Made by a program: the position numbers and the translations under genes
The notes under the pieces: generated by a model
What the model saw: the letters and a program-made list of their open reading frames with translations, nothing else
Databases searched by the model: none
Told to the model about the DNA's origin: nothing
Source: Kordiimonas lipolytica
Lineage (GTDB): Bacteria > Pseudomonadota > Alphaproteobacteria > Sphingomonadales > Kordiimonadaceae
Direction of reading: 5' to 3'
Length of the DNA stretch: 64,000 nucleotides
NCBI RefSeq assembly: GCF_001550065.1
Contig: NZ_LRUB01000030.1
Location: forward strand, 12,491-76,490
Shown: positions 8,195-17,723 of the stretch, in pieces
Layout of the letters: each line of letters starts with the position of its first letter
How positions within the stretch are numbered: the first letter of the stretch is position 1

Positions 8195-8656
8195 ATGAAC
8201 AGGGTTGTTTATCTCAGCTTGACGCTTTTTTTGGTCGCTGTGCCGTTAGGTTTGGCCTGGTCCAGCATGCTGAAGCCTGCGCCTGCGCCTTTGGAGACGC
8301 GCGAAAGTTACCGCGACAAGATCGCCATTGAGGGGCTTTTCGCTGTTCGCGGGACAGAAGGCAAGCAATCAGGCATTCCTGTCGTTTGGTTCCGCCTCAG
8401 GAACAATGGGCAGCGAACCGTTGATGAGGTGCGCGTGCATGTGAACTTCCTCAATAAGTATGGCGATATCGTCCATGAGGTGGACTTTCATCCGGTGCAC
8501 ACAGGCGCTTATGGTTTCGAGAAAGTCGAGCCGCTTGGCCCCGGCGATGTCTGGCAAATGTCGAATATTCGCTATTATATGCCCCAGGGTGTGCCGCACA
8601 CCTGGAAGCCTGGTGCCGTGACAGCCCACGTGGAAAGCGTGCGTTTCAAAGAATAG
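8195..8656 (+). CDS. Membrane-anchored unknown protein with FxLYD-like domain
   Basis: 153 residues: an N-terminal membrane or signal segment (about 5-23, VYLSLTLFLVAVPLGLAW) and a periplasmic domain with a FRLRNNGQRTVDEVRVHVNFLN stretch, the strand pattern of small Ig-like FxLYD domains found in envelope proteins. No catalytic residues are seen. It stands alone between yaaA and a molybdenum hydroxylase, with GGGGG four bases before the ATG. Confidence 0.6.
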   Translation: MNRVVYLSLTLFLVAVPLGLAWSSMLKPAPAPLETRESYRDKIAIEGLFAVRGTEGKQSGIPVVWFRLRNNGQRTVDEVRVHVNFLNKYGDIVHEVDFHPVHTGAYGFEKVEPLGPGDVWQMSNIRYYMPQGVPHTWKPGAVTAHVESVRFKE

Positions 8657-8761
8657 CTCAGTTCGTCGCGCCAGACAGGCAGATAAACAATAGTTGTTTA
8701 GACAGCGCGGGCAGGAGCGTTATACTCCGCCACGATAAAAGATTCTGTGAGGGGATTTCCG

Positions 8762-9232
8762 ATGGACTTCAAATTGAATGGCCAGACCGTTTCCTATGAC
8801 GGCGACGGCGAGATGCCGCTTCTGTGGTATCTGCGTGACCTGGCAGGCATGACCGGCACAAAATTTGGCTGTGGGGCTGGGCTTTGCGGCTCCTGCACTG
8901 TGCATGTGGACGGCATGGCAACCCGCTCCTGCCAGACCTGGATGGCTGACGTGGAAGGCACAGAGGTGACAACCATTGAAGGCCTTGGGGACGGTGACAC
9001 ATTGCACGCCCTCCAGATCGCTTGGGCGGAAAATGACGTGCCTCAGTGCGGCTATTGCCAGTCTGGCCAGATCATGCAGGCGGCATCCCTTTTGAAGGAC
9101 AACCCGAACCCCTCTGACGCGGATATCGATGAAGCCATGTATGGCAATATCTGTCGCTGCGGCACGTACCAGCGGATCAAGAAAGCGATCCGCGATGTGG
9201 CCTCGGGCAAAGTGAAGGGAGGCAAGCTATGA
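8762..9232 (+). CDS. Molybdenum hydroxylase 2Fe-2S subunit (IorA-like)
   Basis: 156-residue small subunit with two 2Fe-2S clusters that carry electrons from the molybdenum site of the partner subunit. The plant-type ferredoxin cluster is bound by GCGAGLCGSC plus an upstream-domain Cys, and the second cluster by QCGYCQSGQ and CRCG. The sequence matches the isoquinoline 1-oxidoreductase alpha-chain type, which lacks a separate FAD subunit. ATG at 8762 has GAGGGGA about eight bases upstream; an earlier in-frame GTG at 8747 would place the ribosome site inside the gene. Its stop overlaps the large-subunit start as ATGA. Confidence 0.93.
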   Translation: MDFKLNGQTVSYDGDGEMPLLWYLRDLAGMTGTKFGCGAGLCGSCTVHVDGMATRSCQTWMADVEGTEVTTIEGLGDGDTLHALQIAWAENDVPQCGYCQSGQIMQAASLLKDNPNPSDADIDEAMYGNICRCGTYQRIKKAIRDVASGKVKGGKL

Positions 9233-11502
9233 ATTTCATGGTTGAAAATATCTCCCGTCGTGGCGCGCTGAAGACCCTTGGTGTGGCGACCGGCCTTGTG
9301 GTTGCGGCGCCGATTATTGCCAAAGGCGTTCGCGCCGAAGCCATGGGCACGGCCGGACAGCTTGAAAATTCCGCCTATCTGACGATTGCCCTGGACGGCA
9401 CGGTTCACATCTTCATCCACCGGGTGGAAATGGGACAGGGCAGCCGCACCGGCCTGCCGCAGATCATCGCCGATGAGCTGGAGGCAGATTGGTCGCGCAT
9501 TGTGTTTGAACCCGCCTATGGCGACAAGAAGTTTGGCGACCAGAACACGGATGGGTCTACCTCCATCCGGAAATTCTATGAGGCCTTCCGCGCCGCAGGC
9601 GCCGGCGCGCGCCAGATGCTGGAACAGGCGGCAGCCGCCCATTGGGGCGTTTCGCCTGCTGATGTGGAGGCAAAGAACCACCGTATCCACAATAAGGTGA
9701 CGGGCGCGTCTGAAGACTTCAGCGCATTTGTTGATGCAGCATCCAAGCTTGAGGCACCGTCCGCTGACGCGCTCAAGCTCAAGTCCAACCCGGACTGGAA
9801 CCTGATCGGCAAGCCCGTGCGCAACATCTATATGAAAGATTTTGTCACGGGCAGCAGCGTGTTTGGCCAGGACGTGCGGCGCGAGGGCATGCTCTATGCC
9901 GTGGCAGCCCGCCCACCTGTGGTTGGCGGCAAAGTTACAGCCTACAACAAAGAGGCCGCCATGGCGGTCAGCGGTGTTGTGGACGTTGTGGAACTGCCAG
10001 CGCTCACGCTGCCAGCGTCTTTCAAACCGCTTGGTGGGGTGGCGGTTCTCGCAACCAACACCTGGGCTGCAATGAAAGGCCGTGAGGCGCTTGAAGCCCA
10101 GTTTGAAGGCGGTGAGAATGCGTCCTATGACACCACCGAATATGAAAAAACGCTGTGGGAATCGATTGACGGTGACGGCATCACGCACGTGGACCGGGGC
10201 AATGCGCCAGCCGCGATTGAGGCGGCAGACAAGGTCTTATCCGCAGACTATTTCGTCGCGCACCAGCACCATATGACCATGGAGCCACCGGCGGCGACCG
10301 CCGAATGGCAGGGCGACGACCTGAAGATGTGGGTGTGCTGTCAGGACCCGCAGTCTGTTCAGCAAACTGTGGCCGCGTTTGTCGGTAAAAAGCCCGAGGA
10401 AATCTATGTCGAGGCAACACTGCTGGGCGGTGCGTTCGGGCGCAAGTCAAAACCGGACTTCGCAGCCGAAGCAGCCATCCTGGCCAAGCATGCCATGAAG
10501 CCTGTGAAGATGGTGTGGACCCGTGAAGACGACGTGCATCACGGTTACTATCACACTATTTCTGCCCAGCGCGTGACCGCAGGCATGGACGGTTCGGGCA
10601 CTGTAACCGCCTGGAACCACAAAGCGGCCTATCCATCCATTGGCGGGACTTTCAACCCGGCGGCGGACGGTCCGGGCAGCTTTGAACTGGGCCTTGGCCT
10701 TCTGGATCTGCCGTTCGACGTTGAAAACCTGCGCGTGGATGCCGGTAGCGCGAAAGCCCATGCCCGTATCGGTTGGCTCAGGTCTGTGACCAACATCCAG
10801 CAGGCATTTGCCATTGGCTCTTTCGTGGACGAACTGGCCAATGAGGCAGGCAAGAACACGGTTGATATGTGGATGGAAATGATCGGCAGTGACCGCAAGC
10901 TGAACCCGACCCAGGACATGCCGAACCTTCTGAAGGGCGAACAGCGCTCCAGCTACTCAAACTATGGTGAATCGCTTGAACGCCATCCTGTTGATACGGC
11001 GCGCCTCAAGGCAGTGCTCAAGAAAGCTGCTGATATGTCCGGCTATGGCAAGAAAATGCCAAAAGGCCGCGGCATGGGCATCAGCGTGCATCGCAGCTTT
11101 GTCTCCTATGTCGCCTGCGCGCTGGAGGTGGAAGTTTCTGACGCGGGCGAGCTGAAGGTGCATAACGCCTGGATGGCAATCGATTGCGGCGTTGCCGTGA
11201 ACCCGGACCGGGTGAAAGCCCAGATGGAAGGGGCTGTTGTGTTTGCGCTTTCCCATGCGCTGCACGGTGAAATCACGTTCGAGAATGGCGCGGTGGTGCA
11301 ATCGAACTTTGATGGCTATCCGGTCTGCCGGATCGACGAAGCGCCACACGTGGAAACCGCCATCATCCAGTCTCATGCCGCACCGGGCGGTGTGGGCGAA
11401 CCCGGTGTGCCGCCGGTGGCTGCAGCCCTTGCAAACGCCATTTTCCAGGCAAGCGGCAAGCGCATCCGCCGCCTGCCGATCAAGTATCAGCTGATGGATT
11501 GA
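9229..11502 (+). CDS. Molybdopterin-binding hydroxylase large subunit (IorB-like)
   Basis: 757-residue catalytic subunit of the xanthine dehydrogenase family, beta-chain type of isoquinoline 1-oxidoreductase, hydroxylating an aromatic heterocycle or oxidising an aldehyde; substrate unknown. An N-terminal twin-arginine signal (SRRGALKTLGVATG) indicates folded export to the periplasm, carrying the small subunit with it. Visible cofactor motifs are GQGSRTGLPQI, GGAFGRKSKPDF and the C-terminal GVGEPGVPP with the catalytic Glu. No FAD subunit or XdhC-type maturation factor is adjacent, so electrons probably go to a cytochrome encoded elsewhere. A strong terminator follows. Confidence 0.93.
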   Translation: MNFMVENISRRGALKTLGVATGLVVAAPIIAKGVRAEAMGTAGQLENSAYLTIALDGTVHIFIHRVEMGQGSRTGLPQIIADELEADWSRIVFEPAYGDKKFGDQNTDGSTSIRKFYEAFRAAGAGARQMLEQAAAAHWGVSPADVEAKNHRIHNKVTGASEDFSAFVDAASKLEAPSADALKLKSNPDWNLIGKPVRNIYMKDFVTGSSVFGQDVRREGMLYAVAARPPVVGGKVTAYNKEAAMAVSGVVDVVELPALTLPASFKPLGGVAVLATNTWAAMKGREALEAQFEGGENASYDTTEYEKTLWESIDGDGITHVDRGNAPAAIEAADKVLSADYFVAHQHHMTMEPPAATAEWQGDDLKMWVCCQDPQSVQQTVAAFVGKKPEEIYVEATLLGGAFGRKSKPDFAAEAAILAKHAMKPVKMVWTREDDVHHGYYHTISAQRVTAGMDGSGTVTAWNHKAAYPSIGGTFNPAADGPGSFELGLGLLDLPFDVENLRVDAGSAKAHARIGWLRSVTNIQQAFAIGSFVDELANEAGKNTVDMWMEMIGSDRKLNPTQDMPNLLKGEQRSSYSNYGESLERHPVDTARLKAVLKKAADMSGYGKKMPKGRGMGISVHRSFVSYVACALEVEVSDAGELKVHNAWMAIDCGVAVNPDRVKAQMEGAVVFALSHALHGEITFENGAVVQSNFDGYPVCRIDEAPHVETAIIQSHAAPGGVGEPGVPPVAAALANAIFQASGKRIRRLPIKYQLMD

Positions 11503-11534
11503 GCCACAGTGAACAGAACAGTGAACAGATAAGG

Positions 11535-11561
11535 AAAAAGGCGCCGTTCGGCGCCTTTTTT
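11535..11561. terminator. Bidirectional rho-independent terminator
   Basis: Perfect 11-bp stem AAAAAGGCGCC / GGCGCCTTTTT with loop GTTC. The A and T flanks make it work on both strands, ending the molybdenum hydroxylase operon and the convergent PH-domain operon, whose last stop is at 11571. Confidence 0.92.
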
Positions 11562-11570
11562 GATGGTGAC

Positions 11571-13136
11571 CTACATCCAGGCTTTTCTGGATGCTTCCAC
11601 TTCATACAGGATACAGTCGCGCCAGGCGTCCGCATCCGAAAGCGACATGAAGGGCACATAAAGCATTTGTCCGGCCAATTTGATTTTCAGCGTTGCAAGC
11701 TTTCTGCGTCGTTGGCTGGGGCTTTGGGTCAGTGTGACGGTCTGTACCTTGTGGAATGGGAAAACAGTGGTGCGCGTTCCAACGATACCATAGCGGACGA
11801 TCCCAATTTCGCCGTTGGTCCAATAGCCATACCGTTGGTAGCGCAGCATCACCACAGGTGTCATCACAAGCGGAAGCGCAAGGACCAGAAGCCCTGCAGC
11901 CCCATTATAGGCAACTAGCGGCGCAGCTGCGATGAGGGCAGGTAGGAGGAACCAATAGGACATGACTTTCCAGATGAAAAATCTGTCAACAGGGTTGAGC
12001 TTCAGGTTTCGCCAGTCGATATCGCCAAATAGGCGGTCGGACAATGGCTGGTAAAAGGATGGCAGGACACTGGGGATGATGAAACTGGATTTCTTGTTTT
12101 GGGGGGCGTTGCCACCTATGCCGAAACCCACCTGTTTCAAAACCAGATGCCATCGCCCCAGCAACAGCGCGGGCCACGGTTGGTTGATCTGCAGGCTTTG
12201 CGCCTTGGTTTCCGGCACGCTGGTCTCAAGCCGTTCAAACAGGCCGGTCGTGCGGTGATAGCGTCCGTCTGCATACGCCAGCCGGAACTTGTAAAAGACG
12301 ACAATCGCGCCCAGCACGGAAAAAAGGGTCAACAGCGCCACAATGGCCAGCAGCCCGGCTGCGAACAGGAGGCCTAGCACAGCCTTGTCATCACCCGTTA
12401 TGGGAATGACCGAATTTTCGATAAAGGCCTCGGCATCCTTTTCCCAGGCGTCGAACTGCTGGAAAATGGCACCAATGGCCACACCGGCCACCACCCAGAT
12501 ATTGTTGTTGGACAGGCCGTACCGCGCCAGCTCGGACATCGGCTGCTCCAGGAGAAGCTCCTCTTCGGCGGCGGGTGCGACCGAGTCTCCGTCTGTTGCT
12601 GTATCCTGTTCTGGCGTCGCGTGTGCCTGGGTGTTGTCCCGCCGCTCCAGAACCGCTCGGCGGATGTCCTGTGCGAGTGGGGTGGGAATGCCCGCCAAGC
12701 TGACTTCCTCGTCACGTGACCCAGCGCTTTCAAGCGCGAGCGCCACAAGGCCGAACGGGCGGAAATAGAAAGGTTCCTTGACCACCACATTCTGGATTCG
12801 GTCGAACGACAGGGTCAGCCGCTTTTTGTTGAACACACCGCGGTTGATCAGGAAGGTCTGGCCGTCGAGCCGGAACTGGAAATTGAGGTAACTCAGGATG
12901 CCGCTGAGGAGCAGGATCACAGATGCCCCTGCCGCGATGGCGCCCAGGATCAACCACCTGTTGTCGCCGGTGAAGATGGCAACACCACCCAGGTAGGCCA
13001 CATTCTGGATGCCGTTTTTGGCAAAGCCGACAACAAATTTGACGATGAAATGGATGATGGCTGCGGGTGCAAGCCTGTTCCAGGCCTGGCTTTTCAGGCT
13101 TTCAAGTGTGGCGGCAGACGGATCAGGCGCGGTCAT
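11571..13136 (-). CDS. YdbT-like membrane protein with repeated bacterial PH domains
   Basis: About 521 residues with several membrane segments and at least two bPH2 (YdbS/YdbT) domains: one after the first membrane pair (FLINRGVFNKKRLTLSFDRIQNVVVKEPFYFRPFG), a central one (GRYHRTTGLFERLETSVPETKAQSLQINQP) and a last one near the C-terminus (GEIGIVRYGIVGTRTTVFPFHKVQTVTLTQ). In Bacillus the homologous pair protects against certain bacteriocins; here the role is unknown. ATG at 13136 has GGGGGAA upstream and overlaps the end of the YdbS-like gene by 14 bases, giving translational coupling; the frame is open further to 13193. Confidence 0.85.
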   Translation of the reverse strand: MTAPDPSAATLESLKSQAWNRLAPAAIIHFIVKFVVGFAKNGIQNVAYLGGVAIFTGDNRWLILGAIAAGASVILLLSGILSYLNFQFRLDGQTFLINRGVFNKKRLTLSFDRIQNVVVKEPFYFRPFGLVALALESAGSRDEEVSLAGIPTPLAQDIRRAVLERRDNTQAHATPEQDTATDGDSVAPAAEEELLLEQPMSELARYGLSNNNIWVVAGVAIGAIFQQFDAWEKDAEAFIENSVIPITGDDKAVLGLLFAAGLLAIVALLTLFSVLGAIVVFYKFRLAYADGRYHRTTGLFERLETSVPETKAQSLQINQPWPALLLGRWHLVLKQVGFGIGGNAPQNKKSSFIIPSVLPSFYQPLSDRLFGDIDWRNLKLNPVDRFFIWKVMSYWFLLPALIAAAPLVAYNGAAGLLVLALPLVMTPVVMLRYQRYGYWTNGEIGIVRYGIVGTRTTVFPFHKVQTVTLTQSPSQRRRKLATLKIKLAGQMLYVPFMSLSDADAWRDCILYEVEASRKAWM

Positions 13137-13740
13137 CGGCTTCCCCCGCCAGCTTGAGCACGAAGGACTTGAGCTTTGTGGCATCGTCTTCACTCAGCGC
13201 CGGAATTTTCATGTCGGCAGATCCGCCGCCCGCAGTGAAAAACTTCAGCGTCGACAGGCCAAAGAATCGCTCAATGGGGTTGCGCTCAACCTCCACATGC
13301 TGGATGCGGTTGAAGGGCAACGCGACGCGCTTCTGCCAGATCACGCCGGACATGTAATGGATGTCCTGCTCGCGGACGGCATATCCCGCGTGCCGCGCTT
13401 CAAGCGAACAGATAATAAAGATGAACGGCAGTACAGCAAGCGGCAAGGCAAAGCCCCAAGGGGCGGCAAGGAAGCTGCTTTCAATCTTGCCGATGGCCAG
13501 AAGCACGGTGAAGGCGATGCTGGGAATGGCCCAGATCATAAGGCTTTCGGTAACAAGTTTCAGCGCGTACCGGGCATGCAGGGGTTCAAAATTGATGTCG
13601 CTGGCCGTCGGGATTTCGTGCGCCGGCACTTGTGTGTTTGAAAAGCTATGCTCTGCCACTGATATGTCCCCCATCCGTCCGCAACCCTCAATAGCTCCCC
13701 AGCCAAAGGTCACGGATTTTATTCCTGTTAACGCATCCAT
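13123..13740 (-). CDS. YdbS-like PH-domain membrane protein
   Basis: 205 residues with two membrane segments (about 68-115) followed by one bPH2 domain containing the family signature GVIWQKRVALPFNRIQHVEVERNPIERFFGLSTL. It forms the upstream half of a YdbS/YdbT pair with the overlapping next gene. ATG at 13740 has AGGAG (13753-13757) about 12 bases upstream; an internal ATG at 13674 is a shorter alternative. The gene is divergent from the ABC-F gene, with 77 bases between starts. Confidence 0.85.
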   Translation of the reverse strand: MDALTGIKSVTFGWGAIEGCGRMGDISVAEHSFSNTQVPAHEIPTASDINFEPLHARYALKLVTESLMIWAIPSIAFTVLLAIGKIESSFLAAPWGFALPLAVLPFIFIICSLEARHAGYAVREQDIHYMSGVIWQKRVALPFNRIQHVEVERNPIERFFGLSTLKFFTAGGGSADMKIPALSEDDATKLKSFVLKLAGEADDRA

Positions 13741-13817
13741 GCTTGAATGCCTCTCCTATAGCTGGGTATAAGGCACGGAATGCGCAAGAGGCGCAAGACA
13801 TGCGGTAAAGAGGCACC

Positions 13818-15653
13818 ATGGCACCACCGATATTAAGCTTGAAGGATATTGACCTGCATTGGGGCGCAGACCCGGTGCTGGACAAGCTTGAGATGCATAT
13901 TGGCGCGAATGAGCGCCTGTGCCTCGTGGGCCGGAACGGTACAGGTAAATCCACGCTTCTGAAGCTGGTGGCTGGCATCATCGAGGCCGACGGCGGCGAA
14001 CGCTGGGTCCAGCCGGGGGTGCGCATCGCCTATCTGCCGCAGGAGCCAGACGCCAGCCAGTATGCCACGCTGAAGGATTATATCGTTGCGGGCCTGCCGG
14101 AGGACGAGCAGGACCAGACGTACCGCGCCGACGTGCTGATTGAGGACTTGAGCGTGGCGGGTGACGCAGACCCCAAGACGGCATCTGGCGGGGAACTGAG
14201 GCGCGCGGCGCTCGCCCGCACGCTGATTGGTGAGCCAGACCTGCTGCTTCTGGACGAGCCCACCAACCATATGGATATCGCCACCATCGAATGGCTGGAG
14301 GATTATCTGAAGGCCTGGCGCGGCGCGATGGTGCTGATCAGCCACGACCGGACCTTCCTGAATAACCTTGCAAGCGCCTGCCTGTGGCTTGATCGCGGCA
14401 AGATCAGGCGGCTGGATGAAGGCTTCGACAAGTTCGAAGCCTGGCAGGAAAAGGTTTACGGCGAAGAAGCCGAAGCGCTGAAGAAGCTTGATAAATTCAT
14501 CAAGGAAGAGACCCGCTGGTCGGTGGAGGGTATCAGCGCCCGCCGGACCCGAAACCAGGGCCGCATGCGCCGTCTGCAGGGCCTGAGGCAGGAGCGCCGC
14601 GGTGTCATCAAGGCCACGGGGCAGGTGAATATCTCTATTGCGGGAGCGGATAAATCCGGCACACGGGTGATCGAGGCCAAGGGTATCTCGAAGGCGTTTG
14701 ACGGCCGCACGCTGTTTGAGGATTTCTCCATCCGCATCAACCGCGGTGACAGGGTTGGCATCATCGGCCCGAACGGCGCGGGTAAATCCACGCTCCTAAA
14801 GGTGCTCATCGGCGAGATGGAGCCCGACAGCGGCGAGATCAAGCGCGGCACCAACCTTGAAACACTGGTGATCGACCAGAAGCGCGCCGACCTCAAGGAC
14901 GATATGACCATCATGGATGTGCTCACGGGCGGTCGCGGCGAATGGGTGCATATCGGCGACGAGACCAAACACATCATGTCCTACCTGAAGGACTTCCTGT
15001 TCGACCCCTCGGTTGCCAATACCCCTGTGTCGGCGCTTTCGGGCGGAGAGCGGAACCGGCTTCTGATCGCCAAGAACTTCGCCCGCCCGTCGAACCTGAT
15101 GATCCTTGATGAGCCGACAAACGACCTGGATATGGACACGCTCGACCTCTTGCAGGAAGTGCTGGCCGATTATAAAGGCACGATCCTTCTGGTGAGCCAC
15201 GACCGGGACTTTCTGGACCGCGTGGTGACAAGTTCGATCGTCATGGAAGGCGACGGCACAGCCACCGAATATGCCGGGGGTTACACAGATTATCTGGCTC
15301 AGAAGAAGCTGTCAGCGCCGCAGAAGGCCGAGCCGAAGCCTGAGAAGACCAAGCCAGAGAAGGCAACAGTGGTGTCCATCACGGACGCGCCCCAGAATGC
15401 CGCGCGTAAGAAAGCCACCAAGCTTTCCTACAAGGACCAGCGGGAGCTCGATCACCTGCCGGCGGAAGTGGAAGCCCTGAGCCAACAGCTGCAGCAGATG
15501 GAAGCCGAGCTTTCTGACCCCGGGCTTTACGCCAAGGACCCGGCCCGGTTTAATGCGCTCAGCAAAGAGCTTGAGGCCAAGCGGGACGCGCTTGACGAAA
15601 AGGAAATGCGCTGGCTGGAGCTGGAAGAACTTAAAGAAAGCCTAGAGGGATGA
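13818..15653 (+). CDS. uup: ABC-F family ATPase (Uup-like)
   Basis: 611-residue soluble protein with two ABC domains and no membrane segments, the ABC-F arrangement that acts on ribosomes or, for Uup, also on branched DNA. Domain 1 has Walker A GRNGTGKST, signature SGGELRRAA and Walker B LLLDEPTNHMD. Domain 2 has GPNGAGKST, SGGERNRLL and LMILDEPTNDLD. A charged linker joins them and residues about 535-611 form the C-terminal coiled coil typical of Uup (SYKDQRELDHLPAEVEALSQQL). The last bases overlap the start of the DUF817 gene as ATGA. Confidence 0.93.
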   Translation: MAPPILSLKDIDLHWGADPVLDKLEMHIGANERLCLVGRNGTGKSTLLKLVAGIIEADGGERWVQPGVRIAYLPQEPDASQYATLKDYIVAGLPEDEQDQTYRADVLIEDLSVAGDADPKTASGGELRRAALARTLIGEPDLLLLDEPTNHMDIATIEWLEDYLKAWRGAMVLISHDRTFLNNLASACLWLDRGKIRRLDEGFDKFEAWQEKVYGEEAEALKKLDKFIKEETRWSVEGISARRTRNQGRMRRLQGLRQERRGVIKATGQVNISIAGADKSGTRVIEAKGISKAFDGRTLFEDFSIRINRGDRVGIIGPNGAGKSTLLKVLIGEMEPDSGEIKRGTNLETLVIDQKRADLKDDMTIMDVLTGGRGEWVHIGDETKHIMSYLKDFLFDPSVANTPVSALSGGERNRLLIAKNFARPSNLMILDEPTNDLDMDTLDLLQEVLADYKGTILLVSHDRDFLDRVVTSSIVMEGDGTATEYAGGYTDYLAQKKLSAPQKAEPKPEKTKPEKATVVSITDAPQNAARKKATKLSYKDQRELDHLPAEVEALSQQLQQMEAELSDPGLYAKDPARFNALSKELEAKRDALDEKEMRWLELEELKESLEG

Positions 15654-16450
15654 GGGACGCGCTGGCCGAACTGGGATGGTTTGGCCTGATGCAGGCGCGG
15701 GCCTGCCTGTTTGGCGCGCTGCTGATTGTCCTGATCCTGCTGACGCGCTGGCTGTGGCCTGAGAATGCCCCGCTTGCGCGCTATGACTTCCTGTTCCTGG
15801 CAGCGCTCTTGATCCAGGTCATCATGCTCAGGTTCCGGCTGGAGACCTGGGAAGAGGCCAAGGTGATCCTGGTGTTTCATATCGTCGGCACAGCGATGGA
15901 GCTCTATAAAACCTCGACCGGGTCCTGGATGTATCCGGAAGAGAACCTGATCCGCATCGCCGGTGTGCCGCTGTTCTCTGGCTTTATGTATGCCTCAGTC
16001 GGCAGCTATTTTGCACGTGTCTGGCGGCTGTTTGATTTTCGCTTCACCGGATACCCGCCAACTTGGGTCACTGTGGTCCTGTCGGCGGTGATTTATATCA
16101 ATTTCTTCACCCACCAGCATTTCTTCGATCTCAGATATATGCTGTTTGTTGCTGTGATGCTGATCTTTGGCCGCACCTGGGTGTATTTCACGTCCGCCAG
16201 TGGCGTTCGCCGCCGTTTGCCGCTGATGTTTGCGCTTGTGTGCATTGCGACTGTAATCTGGGGTGCCGAGAACTTCAGCACCTTCGGGCGTGTCTGGGTC
16301 TATCCGCATCAGGTGAACGAGTGGGACTTTGTGCATGCGTCAAAGCTGGGGTCCTGGTTCCTGCTGATGATCATCTCCGGCGTGCTTGTCAGCCTGGTGC
16401 AGCGCCCCAAGGCGGAAGTGCGCCTAGAGGTCCGCGAGCGCGACACCTAA
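15650..16450 (+). CDS. DUF817 membrane protein
   Basis: 266 residues with seven or eight hydrophobic segments. Recognised as the DUF817 family by conserved patches TGSWMYPE, GVPLFSGFMYASVGSY and the late WVYPHQ...W segment. Function unknown; this family is widespread in Proteobacteria and Actinobacteria. It overlaps the preceding ABC-F gene by four bases, so it is translated with it. Its 3' end overlaps the convergent DUF4112 gene by 27 bases. Confidence 0.88.
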   Translation: MRDALAELGWFGLMQARACLFGALLIVLILLTRWLWPENAPLARYDFLFLAALLIQVIMLRFRLETWEEAKVILVFHIVGTAMELYKTSTGSWMYPEENLIRIAGVPLFSGFMYASVGSYFARVWRLFDFRFTGYPPTWVTVVLSAVIYINFFTHQHFFDLRYMLFVAVMLIFGRTWVYFTSASGVRRRLPLMFALVCIATVIWGAENFSTFGRVWVYPHQVNEWDFVHASKLGSWFLLMIISGVLVSLVQRPKAEVRLEVRERDT

Positions 16451-16804
16451 ATCCTTTTCCATCAGGCGGATATTGCGTTCGTTGGCCTTGAAACCAATGT
16501 CGAACAGGTCGCCGACAATTGGAATCGTGCCGATGACCCAGTCAATCACCAGGTTGCCCAGCATGCGTGCGATGAAGCGCCGGCTGACCCCAATCCGGAA
16601 AGCCTCGAAAATGATGTAAGCCGCCATCCCGGCGGTGACAGTATCGCCCACCACAGGCACCAGGCCAAAAAGGCTGTCCAGGCCGAAGCGAATATCTGTG
16701 CCGGGAATGCGGAACTGGCTGTCCAGAAGACGCGCAAGCCTGTGAACGCGCTTTGCCCTCTTGCGGTCTTTGTCTGTCAATCTGTTGTGGCCAAATGCTG
16801 CCAT
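16424..16804 (-). CDS. DUF4112 protein
   Basis: 126 residues matching DUF4112: a basic N-terminus (NRLTDKDRKRAKRVHRLARLLDSQFRIPG), then two short hydrophobic hairpins around GLVPVVGDTV and IGTIPIVGDLFD, which repeat the same P-x-x-G-D pattern. Probably membrane-associated; function unknown. ATG at 16804 is preceded by AGGAC at 16809-16813; earlier in-frame ATGs at 16834 and 16879 would overlap the FNT gene and lack a site. It sits directly downstream of the FNT channel gene and may be cotranscribed. Confidence 0.85.
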   Translation of the reverse strand: MAAFGHNRLTDKDRKRAKRVHRLARLLDSQFRIPGTDIRFGLDSLFGLVPVVGDTVTAGMAAYIIFEAFRIGVSRRFIARMLGNLVIDWVIGTIPIVGDLFDIGFKANERNIRLMEKDLGVALADL

Positions 16805-16817
16805 CTTTGTCCTGTCT

Positions 16818-17603
16818 TCAACTGGTGCGGCCATAAACGAACCAGTAAACAAGGGCAACCAGCCCGCCGCCGCCAACAATGTTGCCTGCCGTAACCCAGA
16901 CCAGGTTGGTCATGAGGCCCGCGCCGTCCCACACGATGCCACCATCCAGCATCGCAACCGGGATCACATACATATTGGCGACCGAGTGCTCAAATCCAAG
17001 GGCGACAAATGCGGCGATGGGCAAGACAATGGCCAGAATCTTGTCGGTTACGCTGTGGGCGGCGAAACACAGCCAAACGGCAAGGCACACCAGCACATTG
17101 CAGAGCACGCCGCGGAAGAAGGCCTGATCGGTCGGAAGCGAAAGCTTCGACGCCGCGATGGAGGCCGCCGTTTCGCTAACGGCACCGCCCGCCATGTCAT
17201 AGATGCCGGAAAGCACCACAAGCGCTGCCGTGCCTAAGGCGCCGACAAGGTTCCCGACATAGACAATGCCCCAGTTGCGCAGAAGTGCCGCAAGGGTGAT
17301 CTGCCGGTCCGCCCAGGCCATGACGATCAGGTTATTGCCGGTGAACAGTTCCGCCCCCGCCACAATTACCAATATCAGGCCGGTGGAAAACACAAGACCA
17401 CCCAGCAGCCGGGCCGGGCCAAAACCAAGCGGGCTGCCAGTCATGGTCAGGGTATAGAAGACCGCCCCAAATGCGATGAAGGCACCAGCCAGAACCGCCA
17501 GCACGAAGGTTTTTCGCGCGGGCTGCGACACCTTCGCGACCCCGGCATCTTCTATGCGTTTCGCGATCTCCGCGGGCTTATAGGCATCAACGTCATAGGC
17601 CAT
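16818..17603 (-). CDS. Formate/nitrite transporter family channel
   Basis: 261-residue inner-membrane channel of the FocA/NirC family, which forms pentamers passing formate, nitrite or other small monovalent anions. Family motifs are LFTGNNLIVMAWADR and FVALGFEHSVANMY, with six membrane segments. The substrate cannot be told: no formate lyase or nitrite reductase gene is adjacent, and NnrU at 30.5 kb is too far to count as context. The 105 bases upstream are A/T-rich and likely hold the promoter; I saw no clear FNR box. Confidence 0.9.
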   Translation of the reverse strand: MAYDVDAYKPAEIAKRIEDAGVAKVSQPARKTFVLAVLAGAFIAFGAVFYTLTMTGSPLGFGPARLLGGLVFSTGLILVIVAGAELFTGNNLIVMAWADRQITLAALLRNWGIVYVGNLVGALGTAALVVLSGIYDMAGGAVSETAASIAASKLSLPTDQAFFRGVLCNVLVCLAVWLCFAAHSVTDKILAIVLPIAAFVALGFEHSVANMYVIPVAMLDGGIVWDGAGLMTNLVWVTAGNIVGGGGLVALVYWFVYGRTS

Positions 17604-17723
17604 GGATGGTCTCCCTTATCGCTTGATTTTTTGTTGTGTCTATTTGTGCCCTGACACTTATTGCTATTATTTTATGAAGCGATGCGTGAAAAAGCGAGCC
17701 TTTCATAGATGGGAGAGGCATTG

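Noticed and set aside
9052..10188. Long minus-strand frame of 378 codons
   Set aside because: It covers the end of the 2Fe-2S subunit and the start of the molybdenum subunit, both clearly conserved; no domain is visible.
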